Below, one piece after another: positions 7,506 through 17,656 of a stretch of DNA of 64,000 nt. The translations under genes were made by a program, and so were the position numbers. The stretch is taken from contig NC_015948.1 in assembly GCF_000223905.1 (NCBI RefSeq), positions 868,001 through 932,000 of the forward strand, read 5' to 3'. Positions within the stretch are counted from its first letter, which is position 1, and every line of letters starts with the position of its first letter. This DNA comes from Haloarcula hispanica ATCC 33960. GTDB lineage: Archaea; Halobacteriota; Halobacteria; Halobacteriales; Haloarculaceae. A model generated the notes under the pieces. It saw only the letters and a list, made by a program, of their open reading frames with translations, ran no database searches and was not told the origin of the DNA.

Positions 7506-9314
7506 TCAGACGTGCTCGTTGAGGAACTCGACGACAGCGGTGTAGGCCTCGATGCGGTTCTCCCGCTTGCTGATGCCATGTCCTTCGTCGTCGAAGACGA
7601 GCTTCTCCACGGGAACTCCCCGTTCGGCCGCCTGCTCGGCGATCTGCTCGGCCTCGCCGACCGGAACACGCGGATCGTTGGCCCCGTGGAGGACGAACAG
7701 CGGCGCGTCGATGCGGTCGACGTTGTTGATCGGCGAGATGGATTCGAGGAACTCCCTGTCCTCGTCGAGAGAGCCGTACTCGGCCTCGCGGAGTTCGCGT
7801 CGCCAGTCACCGGTGTTCTCCAGAAACGTCACGAAGTTGGCGATGCCGACCACGTCGACGCCGGCCGCCCAGAGGTCGGGGTACTCCGTCAACGCCGCCA
7901 GCACCATGAAACCGCCGTAGGAGCCGCCCATCGCCACGATTCGGTCGGGATCGACAGCCGAGTGATTGTGGAGCCAGTCGACGCCGGCCCGTAGGTCCTT
8001 TACCGAGTCCATCCGCTTTTCGACGTCGTCGAGGCGCGTGTAAGCCTTTCCGTAGCCGGTCGACCCGCGGACGTTGGGCTCGAAGACCGCGTACCCCCGC
8101 GAGAGGAAGTACTGGGTCAGGCCCGAGAACGACGGCCGGCGCTGACTCTCCGGGCCGCCGTGGATGTCGACGATGACGGGCGTGTCGCCGTCAGCACTGG
8201 CCCCGTTCGCACCGTTCGGCAGGGAGAACAGCGCTGGAACCTCTCGCCCGTCGAAGGAGTCGAACCGGACGACCTCTGGCTCGATGAACGTCTCGCGCGG
8301 GATGCCGGCCGTCGAAGCGGCCGTCCACTGTTCGCTCTCGCCGGTTTCGGCCTCGACGACGAACACGTTGGTATTGACCCGCCGCCCGGTGACGCTAACG
8401 GCGAAACGCTCGGCATCGGGGCCCCAGGCGACGCCGCCAGCCAGCCCGCCCGGCAGGTCCGGCGTCGGGAACGTCTCAATGGTTGTCGGCCCTGTCAGTT
8501 CGCCGACGGTGAGTTCGTTGTAGCCGTCGACGTTGCGCGAGTACACGAGACGGCCACTGTCCTTATCAAGTGCGACACCGTCGATGTTCCACTGGTCGTC
8601 CGAGCGCACGATGTCGAGGTCGCCTTCAAGCGAGAGGCGGGCGAGTTCGAGCGTGTCGCTCTCGGCGTCGGTGACGAGATACACCGCATCGCCCTCCGGC
8701 CCCCACGACGCGCTCGTGTACCTGACCTTCCCCTCGTGTGGCGTGAGATGGCTGAGGTCTTCGCTATCGATGTCCAGCACGTAGATGTCCTGGTCGAAAC
8801 TGGAGTGGGCTTCGCTGACCAGCAGGCGCTCGCCGTCGGGCGAGAAGCCACCCACCGAGAGCCAGCCGTCGCCCTCCCAGACCAGTTCCGCGTCGTCGCC
8901 GGTTGCGTCGCGGTCCTGCACGTAGATGTCGAAGGCGGCTTCGTCGCGGCGGTTCGACGCGAAGGCGAAGCGCTCGCCGTCCGGCGACCAGCCGCCCCAG
9001 CGGTGTTTCGCGTCGGGCATCCCGGTGAGGTCGTGGACGCGCCCGTCCGCGTCGAGCCGGTACAGTTGCGCCCGCTCGTTGCCGCCCTCGTCCATGCCGA
9101 AGACGAGTTCCTGGCGCTCGGGCGAGTAGTCGACGAAGCTCACGGTGTCGTCATAAAAAGTCAGTTGCTCGGGCCAGCCCTGTGGCTCGGTAAGCGACCA
9201 GAGCTGGGCGACGCCGGTCGTATTCATCAGGAAGGCGAGCGTCCCGTCCGGCGCGAACGAACTGCCGTAGGCGCTCCGGACGTTCAGATAGCGAGAGAGG
9301 TCGTACGCGGTCAC
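7506..9314 (-). CDS. S9 family (prolyl oligopeptidase/acylaminoacyl) peptidase
   Basis: Serine peptidase of 602 aa, probably cytoplasmic, cleaving short or N-acylated peptides. The first about 350 residues form a beta-propeller made of repeats such as SPDGERFAFASNR and FSPDGERLLVSE. The C-terminal alpha/beta-hydrolase domain has the oxyanion-region motif VDIHGGPESQ, the nucleophile elbow GGSYGGFMVL, an Asp near LHGANDPRVP and the catalytic His in DEGHGISKREN. The longest open frame begins with a TTG at 9341. The GTG at 9312-9314 gives MTAYDLSRYLNVRS, the usual start of this family in haloarchaea, and a T-rich box (GGGTTTTG) lies about 28 nt upstream. No signal peptide is seen. Confidence 0.9.
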   Translation of the reverse strand: MTAYDLSRYLNVRSAYGSSFAPDGTLAFLMNTTGVAQLWSLTEPQGWPEQLTFYDDTVSFVDYSPERQELVFGMDEGGNERAQLYRLDADGRVHDLTGMPDAKHRWGGWSPDGERFAFASNRRDEAAFDIYVQDRDATGDDAELVWEGDGWLSVGGFSPDGERLLVSEAHSSFDQDIYVLDIDSEDLSHLTPHEGKVRYTSASWGPEGDAVYLVTDAESDTLELARLSLEGDLDIVRSDDQWNIDGVALDKDSGRLVYSRNVDGYNELTVGELTGPTTIETFPTPDLPGGLAGGVAWGPDAERFAVSVTGRRVNTNVFVVEAETGESEQWTAASTAGIPRETFIEPEVVRFDSFDGREVPALFSLPNGANGASADGDTPVIVDIHGGPESQRRPSFSGLTQYFLSRGYAVFEPNVRGSTGYGKAYTRLDDVEKRMDSVKDLRAGVDWLHNHSAVDPDRIVAMGGSYGGFMVLAALTEYPDLWAAGVDVVGIANFVTFLENTGDWRRELREAEYGSLDEDREFLESISPINNVDRIDAPLFVLHGANDPRVPVGEAEQIAEQAAERGVPVEKLVFDDEGHGISKRENRIEAYTAVVEFLNEHV

Positions 9315-9388
9315 AACCGGTGGGAGGGCAGGGACCGGCAAAACCCTTTGTGGCGGCCGTGGTCTGATTCAGCGGAACGCGGCGGCTG

Positions 9389-11173
9389 TTATCCAGCTAG
9401 TCGCTTGAGTGGCTCCTCACCCTGCCAGCGGGCGTACGCGTACGAGGCGACGAGGAGGATGCCACCCAGTACGAGGAACGAGAGGGTCCGGGCGAGCGTA
9501 TCGAGCCCCTGCGTGTCGTAGAGGAACACCTTGGTCGTCACCAGGCCGAGGACGACGACGCCCTGGAGTCGACGACTGCGGTCGTCCAGCGCGAGGCCAA
9601 CCCCGACGAACGCGAGCCCCAGGACGGCCCACGCAACCGACAGCCCCGCCCCCGAAAGCTCCAGTCCCAGAAGCACCACCGCGAGCCCGGTCGCTGTCCA
9701 GACGTACGGCGCAGCCACCGAGAGTTCGCGGTCAGTGCTTGGCACCGTCGTCGATGCGCCGCCGAACCACCGACCGAGCGCGTAGAAGACCGCGATTCCC
9801 AGCAGGTATGCGGCTGGTCGCCCCATCGCGGTCGCCAGCGGGTCCGCGAGCGAGAACGCCGGTAATTCGGTCGCGTCCACGGCGAGCAGTTTGGCGACGG
9901 TCCCAACGGCGACGAGGTGCCCGCCGATACGAACTGCCCTCGCGTCGCGGCGAAATCCGAGCGCCAGCGCCCCACAGAGCAGGAGGAGGAGCCCAGCGGT
10001 CGCGAGGAACGGGTCGGCCCCGAGGACGACGCTGATGGCGAGTAGCACGACGGCCAGCACCCCAGCCGCGCTGTCTTGCTGTCCGAGGCGTGACTCCGTG
10101 ACGGCGTAGACGCCGCCGAGAGCGAGTCCGACTGCGCCGACAGCCACCCCGTCCGGCGCTGTCGGGATGAGTCGACGAACGACGCCTTCCAGCAGGATCG
10201 CGGCGAACACGGCATTGAGCCCGGTCGTCGCTTCCACCAGTCGGCGGTGCCATCGGTCCGTTCGGTCGCTTGCACGGAGCACGTACACACCAGCGGCGTA
10301 GACGGCGAACGTCGCGACGAGAACAGCGGTGGCAACCGCTTCGGGTGGCTCTAGCCTGTTCATCCAGGCGATGTGGAGCACGTAGGCCGGGAGGACGCTC
10401 CCGAGGACGAGCCGGCTCCACGGCCGGACGGCGGCGATGGTCACCAGCCCGGCCGTGAGAAGCACGACGTAGGCCGGCGAGACGACGAAGGACGCGGCGT
10501 CGAGTCCGACGTAGGCCGTGACGTATCCCAGCAGGAACGCCTCACCGGCAACGGCCGGCGCGTGGTCCCGCACCGAGAGAACCGCGGTGGCGGCCACGAG
10601 AGCCGTCAGGACGAGCAGGACCGCCCACAGCGGCGCTCCGATGGCGGCGCGGTACGACTCGAAGCCGTAGGCCGCGTAGACGCTGAAATACGCGATGGCG
10701 AGGCCGGTCCCCGCGACGAGCCGACCCCATCGGTCGTAGCCCTGCCGCTCGGCGGCGTACCGACCGCCCGCGAGCAGTATGAGCCCGCCCGCTGTGCCGG
10801 TGAGCACACGCCCGAGCGGGCCGAGGTAGCCCGCTTCGATAGCCAGACGAATGAAGAAGACGACGCCGACCACCAGCGCGAGCCCGCCGACCCCGCCGAG
10901 CCACTTCATCCCGATGTCGCGCTCCCAGTTCCGCTCGTCGACAGGCGCGTCGCTGTCGGCTGTCTCGCCGGTCTCTGGCGCTGTCTCCGAACCGTGTGTG
11001 GCCTCCGATTCGGGAGCCGCCGTGTCCGCTTCAGTGGTTGCAGTTTCGTCCCCGACAGACGGAGGCGGGTCGGTGTCCAGTTTCGATTCCAGGGCGGTGA
11101 TGCGTGTCTGGAGGGCATCGACCTCGGCGCGGAGGTCACGTACTTCCGCTTCGAGGTCGTCATCATCGCTCAT
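9389..11173 (-). CDS. DUF2339 polytopic membrane protein
   Basis: Integral membrane protein of 594 aa. Residues 1-40 form a heptad-rich coiled coil (EAEVRDLRAEVDALQTRI), followed by an acidic low-complexity stretch to about 95. From about 100 to the end there are roughly 15-18 short hydrophobic helices with very few charged residues, as expected for DUF2339. Loop motifs WERDIGMKWLGG and GGLILLAGGRYAAERQGYDRW match what I know of the family. The function of DUF2339 is not established. The ATG at 11171-11173 is chosen over upstream codons because GTAATAAAC at 11198-11206 is a well-placed TATA box. It is divergent from the glycosyltransferase. Confidence 0.82.
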   Translation of the reverse strand: MSDDDDLEAEVRDLRAEVDALQTRITALESKLDTDPPPSVGDETATTEADTAAPESEATHGSETAPETGETADSDAPVDERNWERDIGMKWLGGVGGLALVVGVVFFIRLAIEAGYLGPLGRVLTGTAGGLILLAGGRYAAERQGYDRWGRLVAGTGLAIAYFSVYAAYGFESYRAAIGAPLWAVLLVLTALVAATAVLSVRDHAPAVAGEAFLLGYVTAYVGLDAASFVVSPAYVVLLTAGLVTIAAVRPWSRLVLGSVLPAYVLHIAWMNRLEPPEAVATAVLVATFAVYAAGVYVLRASDRTDRWHRRLVEATTGLNAVFAAILLEGVVRRLIPTAPDGVAVGAVGLALGGVYAVTESRLGQQDSAAGVLAVVLLAISVVLGADPFLATAGLLLLLCGALALGFRRDARAVRIGGHLVAVGTVAKLLAVDATELPAFSLADPLATAMGRPAAYLLGIAVFYALGRWFGGASTTVPSTDRELSVAAPYVWTATGLAVVLLGLELSGAGLSVAWAVLGLAFVGVGLALDDRSRRLQGVVVLGLVTTKVFLYDTQGLDTLARTLSFLVLGGILLVASYAYARWQGEEPLKRLAG

Positions 11174-11197
11174 ACACTGACACGTTGCGCAGTCGCT

Positions 11198-11206
11198 GTA
11201 ATAAAC
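11198..11206 (-). promoter_or_regulatory. TATA box of the DUF2339 gene
   Basis: GTAATAAAC (plus-strand reading) lies 25-33 nt upstream of the ATG at 11171-11173. This supports a leaderless transcript and the short start. Confidence 0.6.
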
Positions 11207-11301
11207 ATCCAGTCGAACGACAGTTCCGACGGCCAATCCGCCATCTGTCGCCGTCAACCGCGAACGGGTGGATTTTTGAGCGGCCACGTCGTCGCACCTG
11301 T

Positions 11302-12360
11302 ATGCGTGTCGCGGTCGTCGCCATGGAGACGAGTCAGTACCGGGACACAGTGGGACGGACCCGGCTGGAGCGGGTGGCTACCGAACTCGCCGCTGCCGGT
11401 CACGACGTGACCGTGTTCTGTTCGCAGTGGTGGCCGGGATTCGACAATCAGCGCGAGCGCGACGGCGTCACGTACCGCGCCGTCACCGTCTCGCCGACCG
11501 TCCCCTCCTTCTGTGTCCGCCTTCCGGCCATGCTCGCCCGGTTCCGCCCGGATGTCGTCCACGTTCACCCGACGCCGTCGTCGGTCGCACTCGCGGCCAA
11601 GACCGGTGCAACGCTCTCTCGCGCGCCGCTTCTCACGGAGTGGTATGGGGACGAAGACGTGCCCGAAAGCCGCCGGGCCAACCTCGCGCTCCGCGCGTCG
11701 GACTGTCTCGTCACCCCCTCCGAACTCGTCCGCACGCGGGTCCGCGAGCGGGGAGCGACGGCGGACCAGACCGCGATTCTCCCACAGAGCATCGACATGG
11801 ATCTTGTCCGGGAAGTCGACCCCGACGAGGAGATCGACGTGGTGTACGCCCATCGGCTGGACGGCAGCGCGAACGTCGAGTCGCTGCTGCTCGGACTGGC
11901 GGAACTCAGACAGAAGGGTTGGTCGGCGACGATCATCGGCGACGGCCCGGAGCGGGAGTACTACGAACAGGAGGCGGCCGACCTCCGCATCGACGACCGC
12001 GTGACCTTCGCTGGCGCGTGCGACATCGAGGAGCGCGTCTCGATCTACAAGGGTGCGCACGTATTCGTCCAGACGGCATTCCGAGAGTGTTTCGCAACGG
12101 ACCTCCTCTGGGCGATGGCCTGTGGCTGTATCGGCATCGTGGAGTACCAGGCCGAGTCGTCGGCCCACGAACTCATCGAGCAGCGCGACCGTGCCTTCCG
12201 GGTGACGAACCCACAGGAAATCGCCGACAAAATCGCCGAATCGGCCGACTTCGAGCGCCGGACCGTCGACGAGTCCTGTGCCGAGTTCGACCACGCACAG
12301 GTCCGTGCAGAGTACGAGGACCTGTACGAGTCACGTATCGAGGAGACCGGTCTTTTCTAA
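11302..12360 (+). CDS. Glycosyltransferase family 4 protein
   Basis: GT-B glycosyltransferase of 352 aa, cytoplasmic or membrane-peripheral. The N-terminal Rossmann domain has RVATELAAAGHDVTVFCS and FRPDVVHVHPTPS. The C-terminal donor-binding domain has ATIIGDGPEREYYEQ, RVTFAGACDIEERVSIYKGA and a GT4-type E-x7-E-like region in FRECFATDLLWAMACG. The acceptor is unknown; roles in S-layer or lipid glycosylation are possible. The ATG at 11302 has a T-rich TATA-like box GGATTTTTG at 11269-11277, favouring this start. Its 3' end is 48 nt from the convergent antiporter gene. Confidence 0.87.
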   Translation: MRVAVVAMETSQYRDTVGRTRLERVATELAAAGHDVTVFCSQWWPGFDNQRERDGVTYRAVTVSPTVPSFCVRLPAMLARFRPDVVHVHPTPSSVALAAKTGATLSRAPLLTEWYGDEDVPESRRANLALRASDCLVTPSELVRTRVRERGATADQTAILPQSIDMDLVREVDPDEEIDVVYAHRLDGSANVESLLLGLAELRQKGWSATIIGDGPEREYYEQEAADLRIDDRVTFAGACDIEERVSIYKGAHVFVQTAFRECFATDLLWAMACGCIGIVEYQAESSAHELIEQRDRAFRVTNPQEIADKIAESADFERRTVDESCAEFDHAQVRAEYEDLYESRIEETGLF

Positions 12361-12408
12361 TCGGAACGCCGTTCAGACGCGCTGACGACGGGGACAAATC
12401 GCCACCAG

Positions 12409-14148
12409 TCAGTACGGGATGACGCGGAACCCTTCGGGGAGCACCAGCCCGAACACGAGGAACAGCGCGGCCGCGATACCTGCCGCGATGAGAGCGTAGG
12501 GCGCTTGACTCCGGACGTGGACCATGTGGTCGCTCCCGCTCGTCGACGACGCGAGGACGGTCGTGTCGCTGATGGGCGAGGTGTGGTCGCCGAAGATGCC
12601 GCCGCTGAACACCGCGCCGAGGACGAGCGGGAGGTTCGCGCCCGTCGAGAACGCGAGCGGGATGGCGATGGGGAACATGATGCCGTAGGTCGACCACGAC
12701 GAGCCATCGGAGAAGCTAACAAAGGAAGTCACGAGGAAGACGCCCACCGGAATGATGAACGCCGGCACGCCGCCGAAGACGTTCGTCACGAACGACGAAA
12801 TACCCAGTATCGTCACCGCGTTCTGGATGGAACTGGCGAACATCAGGATGACGGCCGCAAGGAGGATGCCCTTGAAGCCGACCATCATCGCGTCGGTGGC
12901 ATCGTCGTTGGACGGGATGTCGCCCTTCCAGCGATACAGCAGGAAGGCGAGGATGAGTGCCGAGAAGGACGCGAGACCCAACTGGACGCCGCCGATGTTG
13001 AACGCCCACGGGCCGCTCGGCGGCGTGATGAGCTGCCAACTGCCGAGCTGGAGCAGCGTGGCCCCCATCCCTTCCTTCCCCTTGACGTAGATGACGGGGC
13101 TGGCCCGCCAGAACATCGCGCCGAGGCCGACGACGATCATGGTGAGAATCGGCCAGGCGAAGTTCCGCCAGTCCGGCGTCGCGGTCTCTGACACCTCGTA
13201 CTCGTCCATCTCCGCGGAAATCATCGGGTCGGCGTCGTCGCCGACGACTTTCCCCTCGTTTCTCGCTCGGGATTCCTCCGTCCCCATCCCGTAGATGTTT
13301 GGCACGACCTGCCACGCGACGAGTCCCGCGAGACCGAGCGCGATCCAGGAGTAGAAGCCGGTAAACAGCGTGTTGAAAAACAGCGGCCAGACGGCACCGG
13401 TCGCCGCGGTGACCTGCTCGCCGCCGGTGTTCACGAAGTTGGTCATGCCCGAGGGCAGCGTCCCCTGCTGCTGTGCCTCGACGAGGCCGCCTCCGATGAA
13501 GCCGACCATCGCCGCTCCCCACGTCGAGTAGAACGCGAGCCGGGACGCCGGGGACCCCGCTGAGTCGACGTAGTAGGCCAGTTTGGCCCGCGAGACGTCG
13601 AACTTGTCGGTCAGCGGGCGCATCATCGAGCCGACCACGAGACAGTTGAAGTAGTCGTCGATGTGGATTGCGATACCGGCCAGGAAAGCGGCCTTCTCGG
13701 CGTCTGCGGCGGATTCAGCCCGCGCCACCAGCGCCTCCAGCACGCCCTGTATCGCACCGGCTCGAATCATTAGTCCGATCAGCCCGCCGATGGCGAAGAT
13801 GGCGAGCAGGACGTTCTTGACGTACCATTCCCCGAACAGCGGGGCCGTGGCGATGATTTCCGGCACGAGCTTCAGCCCGAAGAGCGCTCCGAGTACGATG
13901 CCACCGACGCCGACCGTCCAGGGACTCCCGTCTTCTGCCTGTGGCTGAACGGTCGCCACCTCACCGCCGGCGGTGATCAGATCGGACGGGACCCCGACAG
14001 CCTGGGGGTGTAATGCGCCGACCAGCACGCCTGTGATGACGATGCCCACGAACAGCCCGATAAGAGCGTCCCGGGTGTACCAAGCGAGACCGATAGCGAC
14101 GAGCGCGGGAACGACAGACCACGGTCCAGCCGCGATTCCCTCAACCAT
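12409..14148 (-). CDS. NhaC-family Na+/H+ antiporter-type transporter
   Basis: Polytopic transporter of 579 aa with about 12-14 helices (NhaC/CitMHS-like IT superfamily). Recognisable segments are PLFGEWYVKNVLLAIFAIGG, HIDDYFNCLVVGSMMRP with the buried charged DD pair, YSTWGAAMVGFIGGG and, near the C-terminus, FSDGSSWSTYGIMFPIAIP and FGDHTSPISDTTVLASS. The GDHTSPISDT motif is typical of NhaC proteins. Sodium extrusion coupled to proton entry is the textbook role, but members also exchange carboxylates or amino acids. A TATA box at 14171-14180 precedes the ATG by about 26 nt. Monocistronic. A second NhaC-family gene lies at 57.2-58.8 kb. Confidence 0.88.
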   Translation of the reverse strand: MVEGIAAGPWSVVPALVAIGLAWYTRDALIGLFVGIVITGVLVGALHPQAVGVPSDLITAGGEVATVQPQAEDGSPWTVGVGGIVLGALFGLKLVPEIIATAPLFGEWYVKNVLLAIFAIGGLIGLMIRAGAIQGVLEALVARAESAADAEKAAFLAGIAIHIDDYFNCLVVGSMMRPLTDKFDVSRAKLAYYVDSAGSPASRLAFYSTWGAAMVGFIGGGLVEAQQQGTLPSGMTNFVNTGGEQVTAATGAVWPLFFNTLFTGFYSWIALGLAGLVAWQVVPNIYGMGTEESRARNEGKVVGDDADPMISAEMDEYEVSETATPDWRNFAWPILTMIVVGLGAMFWRASPVIYVKGKEGMGATLLQLGSWQLITPPSGPWAFNIGGVQLGLASFSALILAFLLYRWKGDIPSNDDATDAMMVGFKGILLAAVILMFASSIQNAVTILGISSFVTNVFGGVPAFIIPVGVFLVTSFVSFSDGSSWSTYGIMFPIAIPLAFSTGANLPLVLGAVFSGGIFGDHTSPISDTTVLASSTSGSDHMVHVRSQAPYALIAAGIAAALFLVFGLVLPEGFRVIPY

Positions 14149-14170
14149 GCCGGCTGGTCTAAGTGGCGCT

Positions 14171-14180
14171 ATATTAATGT
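14171..14180 (-). promoter_or_regulatory. TATA box of the NhaC gene at 12.4-14.1 kb
   Basis: ATATTAATGT is centred about 26 nt before the ATG at 14146-14148. It supports this start and a leaderless transcript. Confidence 0.6.
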
Positions 14181-14249
14181 ACGTGTTCGGACCGACGGGG
14201 CGGTCGCCCAGACGAAACCCGTTTGAGCGTCGGTCCCCTCCATTTGGTA

Positions 14250-16112
14250 GTGACAGTCGAGGAGCCAGCAGACCGAGACGAGGACTCGGACCCCGCAGAA
14301 CTCGAACTCGACGCCGTCTACGACGCTATCGATGCCGTCGGCCGCCCACATCTGACGGCGACGGAGTTCTCCCGGAAAACGGACCTGACGCCAGACGAGG
14401 CCCGGGAAGCACTGGAGCGCCTCGCCGACGACGGCGACATCGAGCGCCAGGACGTGTCCGAGGTCGAGTCCGTGTGGTACCCGGCGGACATCGCCGAGGT
14501 GACAGACCGCGAGCGCGTCGTTCTGTTCCCCGACCGCCGCGAAGTGGTCGTCGAACACCCCGACCAGTTCACGCGGGCGCAACTCTCACAGTTCGCGCGC
14601 CTGCAGGACACCAACCGTTCGGGTGGGTACGTGTACGAACTCCGCGAGGAGGACATCTGGGCCGCGCCACACGAGTCTCTAGACGCCCTCCTGACGACGA
14701 TGCGGGACGTGCTGGGCGAGCGCTCGCCCCACCTCGAAGAGTGGGTGACGAGCCAGTGGGAGCGCGCCCGGAAGTTCCGCCTGAAGACCCACGAGGACGG
14801 CTACGTCGTCCTCGAAGCCGAGAGCGATGACCTGATGGGCAACGTCGCCCGGCCGAAACTCGACGACGACCACCTCCGGGCCCCCATCTCGGATTCGGAG
14901 TCGTGGGTCAACGAGGACGCGACCGCCGAGATCAAGCGCACGCTGTACGAGGCGGGCTATCCGGTCCGTGACGACCGCGACTTAGAGACCGGCGACGCCA
15001 TCGAGATGGACCTCCGCCTGCGCCTGCGGGATTACCAGCAGGACTGGGTCGAGCGGTTCACCGAGCAGGGCTCTGGCGTGTTCGTCGGCCCGCCGGGGTC
15101 GGGCAAGACCGTCGCCGCGATGGGGGCGATGGCCGCTATCAGCGGTGAGACGTTGATTCTCGTCCCCTCGCGCGAACTCGCGACCCAGTGGCACGACGAA
15201 CTGGTCCGGCACACGACCCTGACCGACGACGACATCGGCGAGTACCACGGCGGCGAGAAGAACATCCGGCCGGTCACCATCGCAACCTACCGCACCGCGG
15301 GGATGGACCGCCACCGGAAGCTGTTCGACCAGCGCAAGTGGGGCCTCATCGTCTTCGACGAGGTCCATCACGTCCCGTCGCCGATTCACCGCCGGAGTGC
15401 GGACCTCCAGACCAAACACCGGCTGGGCCTGACCGCCACGCCGACGCGGGAGAGCGACGACGAGGAGGAGATATTCACGCTCATCGGCCCGCCCATCGGG
15501 ACAGATTGGGGCAAACTGTTCGACGAGGGCTACGTGGCCGAACCCGAGGTCGAAATCCGCCTCGTACCGTGGGGCAACGAGACCGAGCAGTCCGAGTACA
15601 GTTCCACGTCGGGCCACGACCGCCGACAGGCTGCCGCCAGCAACACCGGAAAGATTGACGAGATACACTACGCGCTGGCCGAGAACCCCGCCGCGAAGGC
15701 GCTTGTGTTCATCGAGTACCTCGACCAGGGCGAGGCCATCAGCGAGGCCATCGACGCGCCGTTCATCAGCGGCGAGACGCCACACGCCCGCCGGGAGAAA
15801 CTGTTCGACGAGTTCCGCCGGGGCGAACTGAACACGCTGGTCGTCTCCCGCGTCGGTGACGAGGGCATCGACCTCCCCGACGCCGAACTCGCCATCGTCG
15901 CTTCTGGACTGGGCGGGTCCCGTCGGCAGGGCGCACAGCGGGCCGGGCGGACGATGCGCCCCGCCGGCGACGCCCGGATGGTCATTCTCGCGACGCGAGG
16001 GACCACAGAGGAAGACTTCGTCCGCCGCCAGATGCGCCACCTCGCTTCGAAGGGTATCCGCGTGACCGAGACGGAGGCCGAGGCCGTCGAGCCACCCGAA
16101 GCCGAAGAGTAA
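14250..16112 (+). CDS. Rad25/XPB-like superfamily 2 DNA helicase
   Basis: ATP-dependent DNA translocase of 620 aa. Residues about 1-85 hold a winged-helix-like domain (TATEFSRKTDLTPDEAREAL). A damage-recognition-like region follows to about 250. The helicase core has RLRDYQQDWVERF (Q-motif region), Walker A VGPPGSGKTVAAM, LVPSRELATQW, Walker B DEVHH, GLTATPTRE and, in the second RecA domain, EGIDLPDAELAI and the arginine-finger motif QRAGRTMRP. The protein ends in an XPB-like FVRRQMRHLASKGI. In archaea XPB-type helicases are linked to DNA repair, often with Bax1 nuclease; no Bax1 is seen here. The frame opens upstream at a TTG (14223), but the GTG at 14250 gives a typical acidic start. Confidence 0.88.
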   Translation: MTVEEPADRDEDSDPAELELDAVYDAIDAVGRPHLTATEFSRKTDLTPDEAREALERLADDGDIERQDVSEVESVWYPADIAEVTDRERVVLFPDRREVVVEHPDQFTRAQLSQFARLQDTNRSGGYVYELREEDIWAAPHESLDALLTTMRDVLGERSPHLEEWVTSQWERARKFRLKTHEDGYVVLEAESDDLMGNVARPKLDDDHLRAPISDSESWVNEDATAEIKRTLYEAGYPVRDDRDLETGDAIEMDLRLRLRDYQQDWVERFTEQGSGVFVGPPGSGKTVAAMGAMAAISGETLILVPSRELATQWHDELVRHTTLTDDDIGEYHGGEKNIRPVTIATYRTAGMDRHRKLFDQRKWGLIVFDEVHHVPSPIHRRSADLQTKHRLGLTATPTRESDDEEEIFTLIGPPIGTDWGKLFDEGYVAEPEVEIRLVPWGNETEQSEYSSTSGHDRRQAAASNTGKIDEIHYALAENPAAKALVFIEYLDQGEAISEAIDAPFISGETPHARREKLFDEFRRGELNTLVVSRVGDEGIDLPDAELAIVASGLGGSRRQGAQRAGRTMRPAGDARMVILATRGTTEEDFVRRQMRHLASKGIRVTETEAEAVEPPEAEE

Positions 16113-16139
16113 GCCAGGGGCGCTGGCTGTGAGTCGCGC

Positions 16140-17633
16140 TTATTCTGTGTCGGTGTCGAGTCGGCGCGCCGTCTCGGCCACGTCCTGAATCTTCTCCGTC
16201 TGCTCTTCGTTCGTCGCCGCGAGGTCGTCGAGCTGTGCTGACATGTCGTCGATGCCGCTCGACAGTTCGTCGATCATGCTGGCGACCTCCTCGGTCGACG
16301 CCGCCTGGTCGTCGGTGGCCGCCGAGACCTCCTGGATGCCCTGTGCTGCCTCGTTGACCGCCGACACGATCTCTTCGAGTTGTTCGGCCGCCGTCTCGAC
16401 CTGATCGATGCCCTCCGTCACCTGCTCTGTCACGGTTTCGAGGCTCTCGACGGCGTCGACGGTCTCGTCTTGGATCTCTGTGACGGTGTCCTCGATCTGG
16501 TTCGCGTGTTCCTGTGAATCTCCGGCGAGCGTCTTGATTTCGTCGGCGACAACGGCGAACCCGTCGCCCGCCTCGCCGGCGCGTGCGGCCTCGATAGACG
16601 CGTTCAGCGCGAGCATGTTGGTCTGGTCCGCGATGTCGTTGATCACCTCGACGATGTCGTCGATCTCGTCGGCCTGCTCCCGGAGGCCGGCGATGTCTGT
16701 GGAAACCGTATCGACAGCGTCGTCGACGTCGTTCATCATGGCCGCGGCCTGCTGTGCGGCTTCGTTCCCGCGTTCCGCCTTTTCCTCGGCCGATGTGCTG
16801 GTACTCGCGACTTCTTCGGCGGTCGAGGCGATCTCCTCGATGGTTGCGCTCATATCCGCGACCTCGCCCGCCACCTCGTCCATCGACTCGGACTGTGTCT
16901 CGGCTGTGTCGGTGATTTGTTGGTTCGTCTGGGCGACCTCCTCGGCTGAGGCGCTCAGTTCGTCGATGGGCTGCTGGAGTCCGCTCTCGACCTCCTCCAT
17001 CAGCGCCTGCTGGTCATCGATTGCCGATTCCAGACGCTGGCTGTACGAGTCGATGTAGGTGTCCATCGCCACCTGCTGATCGAGGTTGAGGAGTTTGAAC
17101 ACGGACAGCGCCCGCGCCTGCATCTCTTCGAGTGCCTCGTCCCGGGCGGCGTCGCCCGACTGTAGGTCCTCGACGATTGTCCGCAGGAAATGTTCGAAGT
17201 AGATGCTGTAGGCCCCGAGATAGATCTTCGGGCCGAGGTCGAGCATGTCGTGAATCTTCCCGATACGGGCCCGGTTCTCGAAGTACTGTTTGTCGTAGCT
17301 CCCGGCGACGAGGTCGCGGAGGTACTGTGACTGTGTGTTTTTGAGCTGGTCGACCGACTTGGTGGACCGCCCGAAAATCTCGATGGTTTCGTCGAACGAT
17401 TTGAGGTGATCGTAGAAGTCGTCGACGACAGATTCGGCCCGGGCGTTCGTCTTCGCTTCCATCGCGGTCAGATTGTCGACGTCCGACTCGTCGAATCCGG
17501 TGAACTCCTTCCGCCAGCGTATCTCCCCGGCGTCCAGTCCGATACGATCGGTAAGCGTTCCGCCGTCGACCGCTTTTCTGTCAGAAGAACTGATGCGCTC
17601 TCGGGAGTTCTTACTCCCGTCCCGTAATTCCAT
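16140..17633 (-). CDS. hemAT: HemAT-type globin-coupled aerotaxis transducer
   Basis: Soluble oxygen sensor for taxis, 497 aa. Residues about 35-190 form a globin domain; the proximal haem ligand is His 128 in [16 protein letters not shown]. There is no transmembrane helix and no HAMP domain. The C-terminal half is a methyl-accepting signalling domain built of long coiled coils, with the CheA/CheW-contacting hairpin tip at [20 protein letters not shown]. Haem-bound oxygen is expected to change CheA kinase activity and drive aerophobic or aerophilic swimming. The ATG at 17631-17633 has a TATA box (CTTATATG, 17657-17664) 28 nt upstream, so the seven extra upstream codons are excluded. No other che gene is in the window. 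Confidence 0.95.
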   Translation of the reverse strand: MELRDGSKNSRERISSSDRKAVDGGTLTDRIGLDAGEIRWRKEFTGFDESDVDNLTAMEAKTNARAESVVDDFYDHLKSFDETIEIFGRSTKSVDQLKNTQSQYLRDLVAGSYDKQYFENRARIGKIHDMLDLGPKIYLGAYSIYFEHFLRTIVEDLQSGDAARDEALEEMQARALSVFKLLNLDQQVAMDTYIDSYSQRLESAIDDQQALMEEVESGLQQPIDELSASAEEVAQTNQQITDTAETQSESMDEVAGEVADMSATIEEIASTAEEVASTSTSAEEKAERGNEAAQQAAAMMNDVDDAVDTVSTDIAGLREQADEIDDIVEVINDIADQTNMLALNASIEAARAGEAGDGFAVVADEIKTLAGDSQEHANQIEDTVTEIQDETVDAVESLETVTEQVTEGIDQVETAAEQLEEIVSAVNEAAQGIQEVSAATDDQAASTEEVASMIDELSSGIDDMSAQLDDLAATNEEQTEKIQDVAETARRLDTDTE

Positions 17634-17656
17634 GGCGGACCTCCACCGATACAAAC

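Noticed and set aside
8160-9521. Long plus-strand frame of about 450 codons opposite the S9 peptidase
   Set aside because: Antisense shadow of the peptidase gene, with no domain and no plausible start region.
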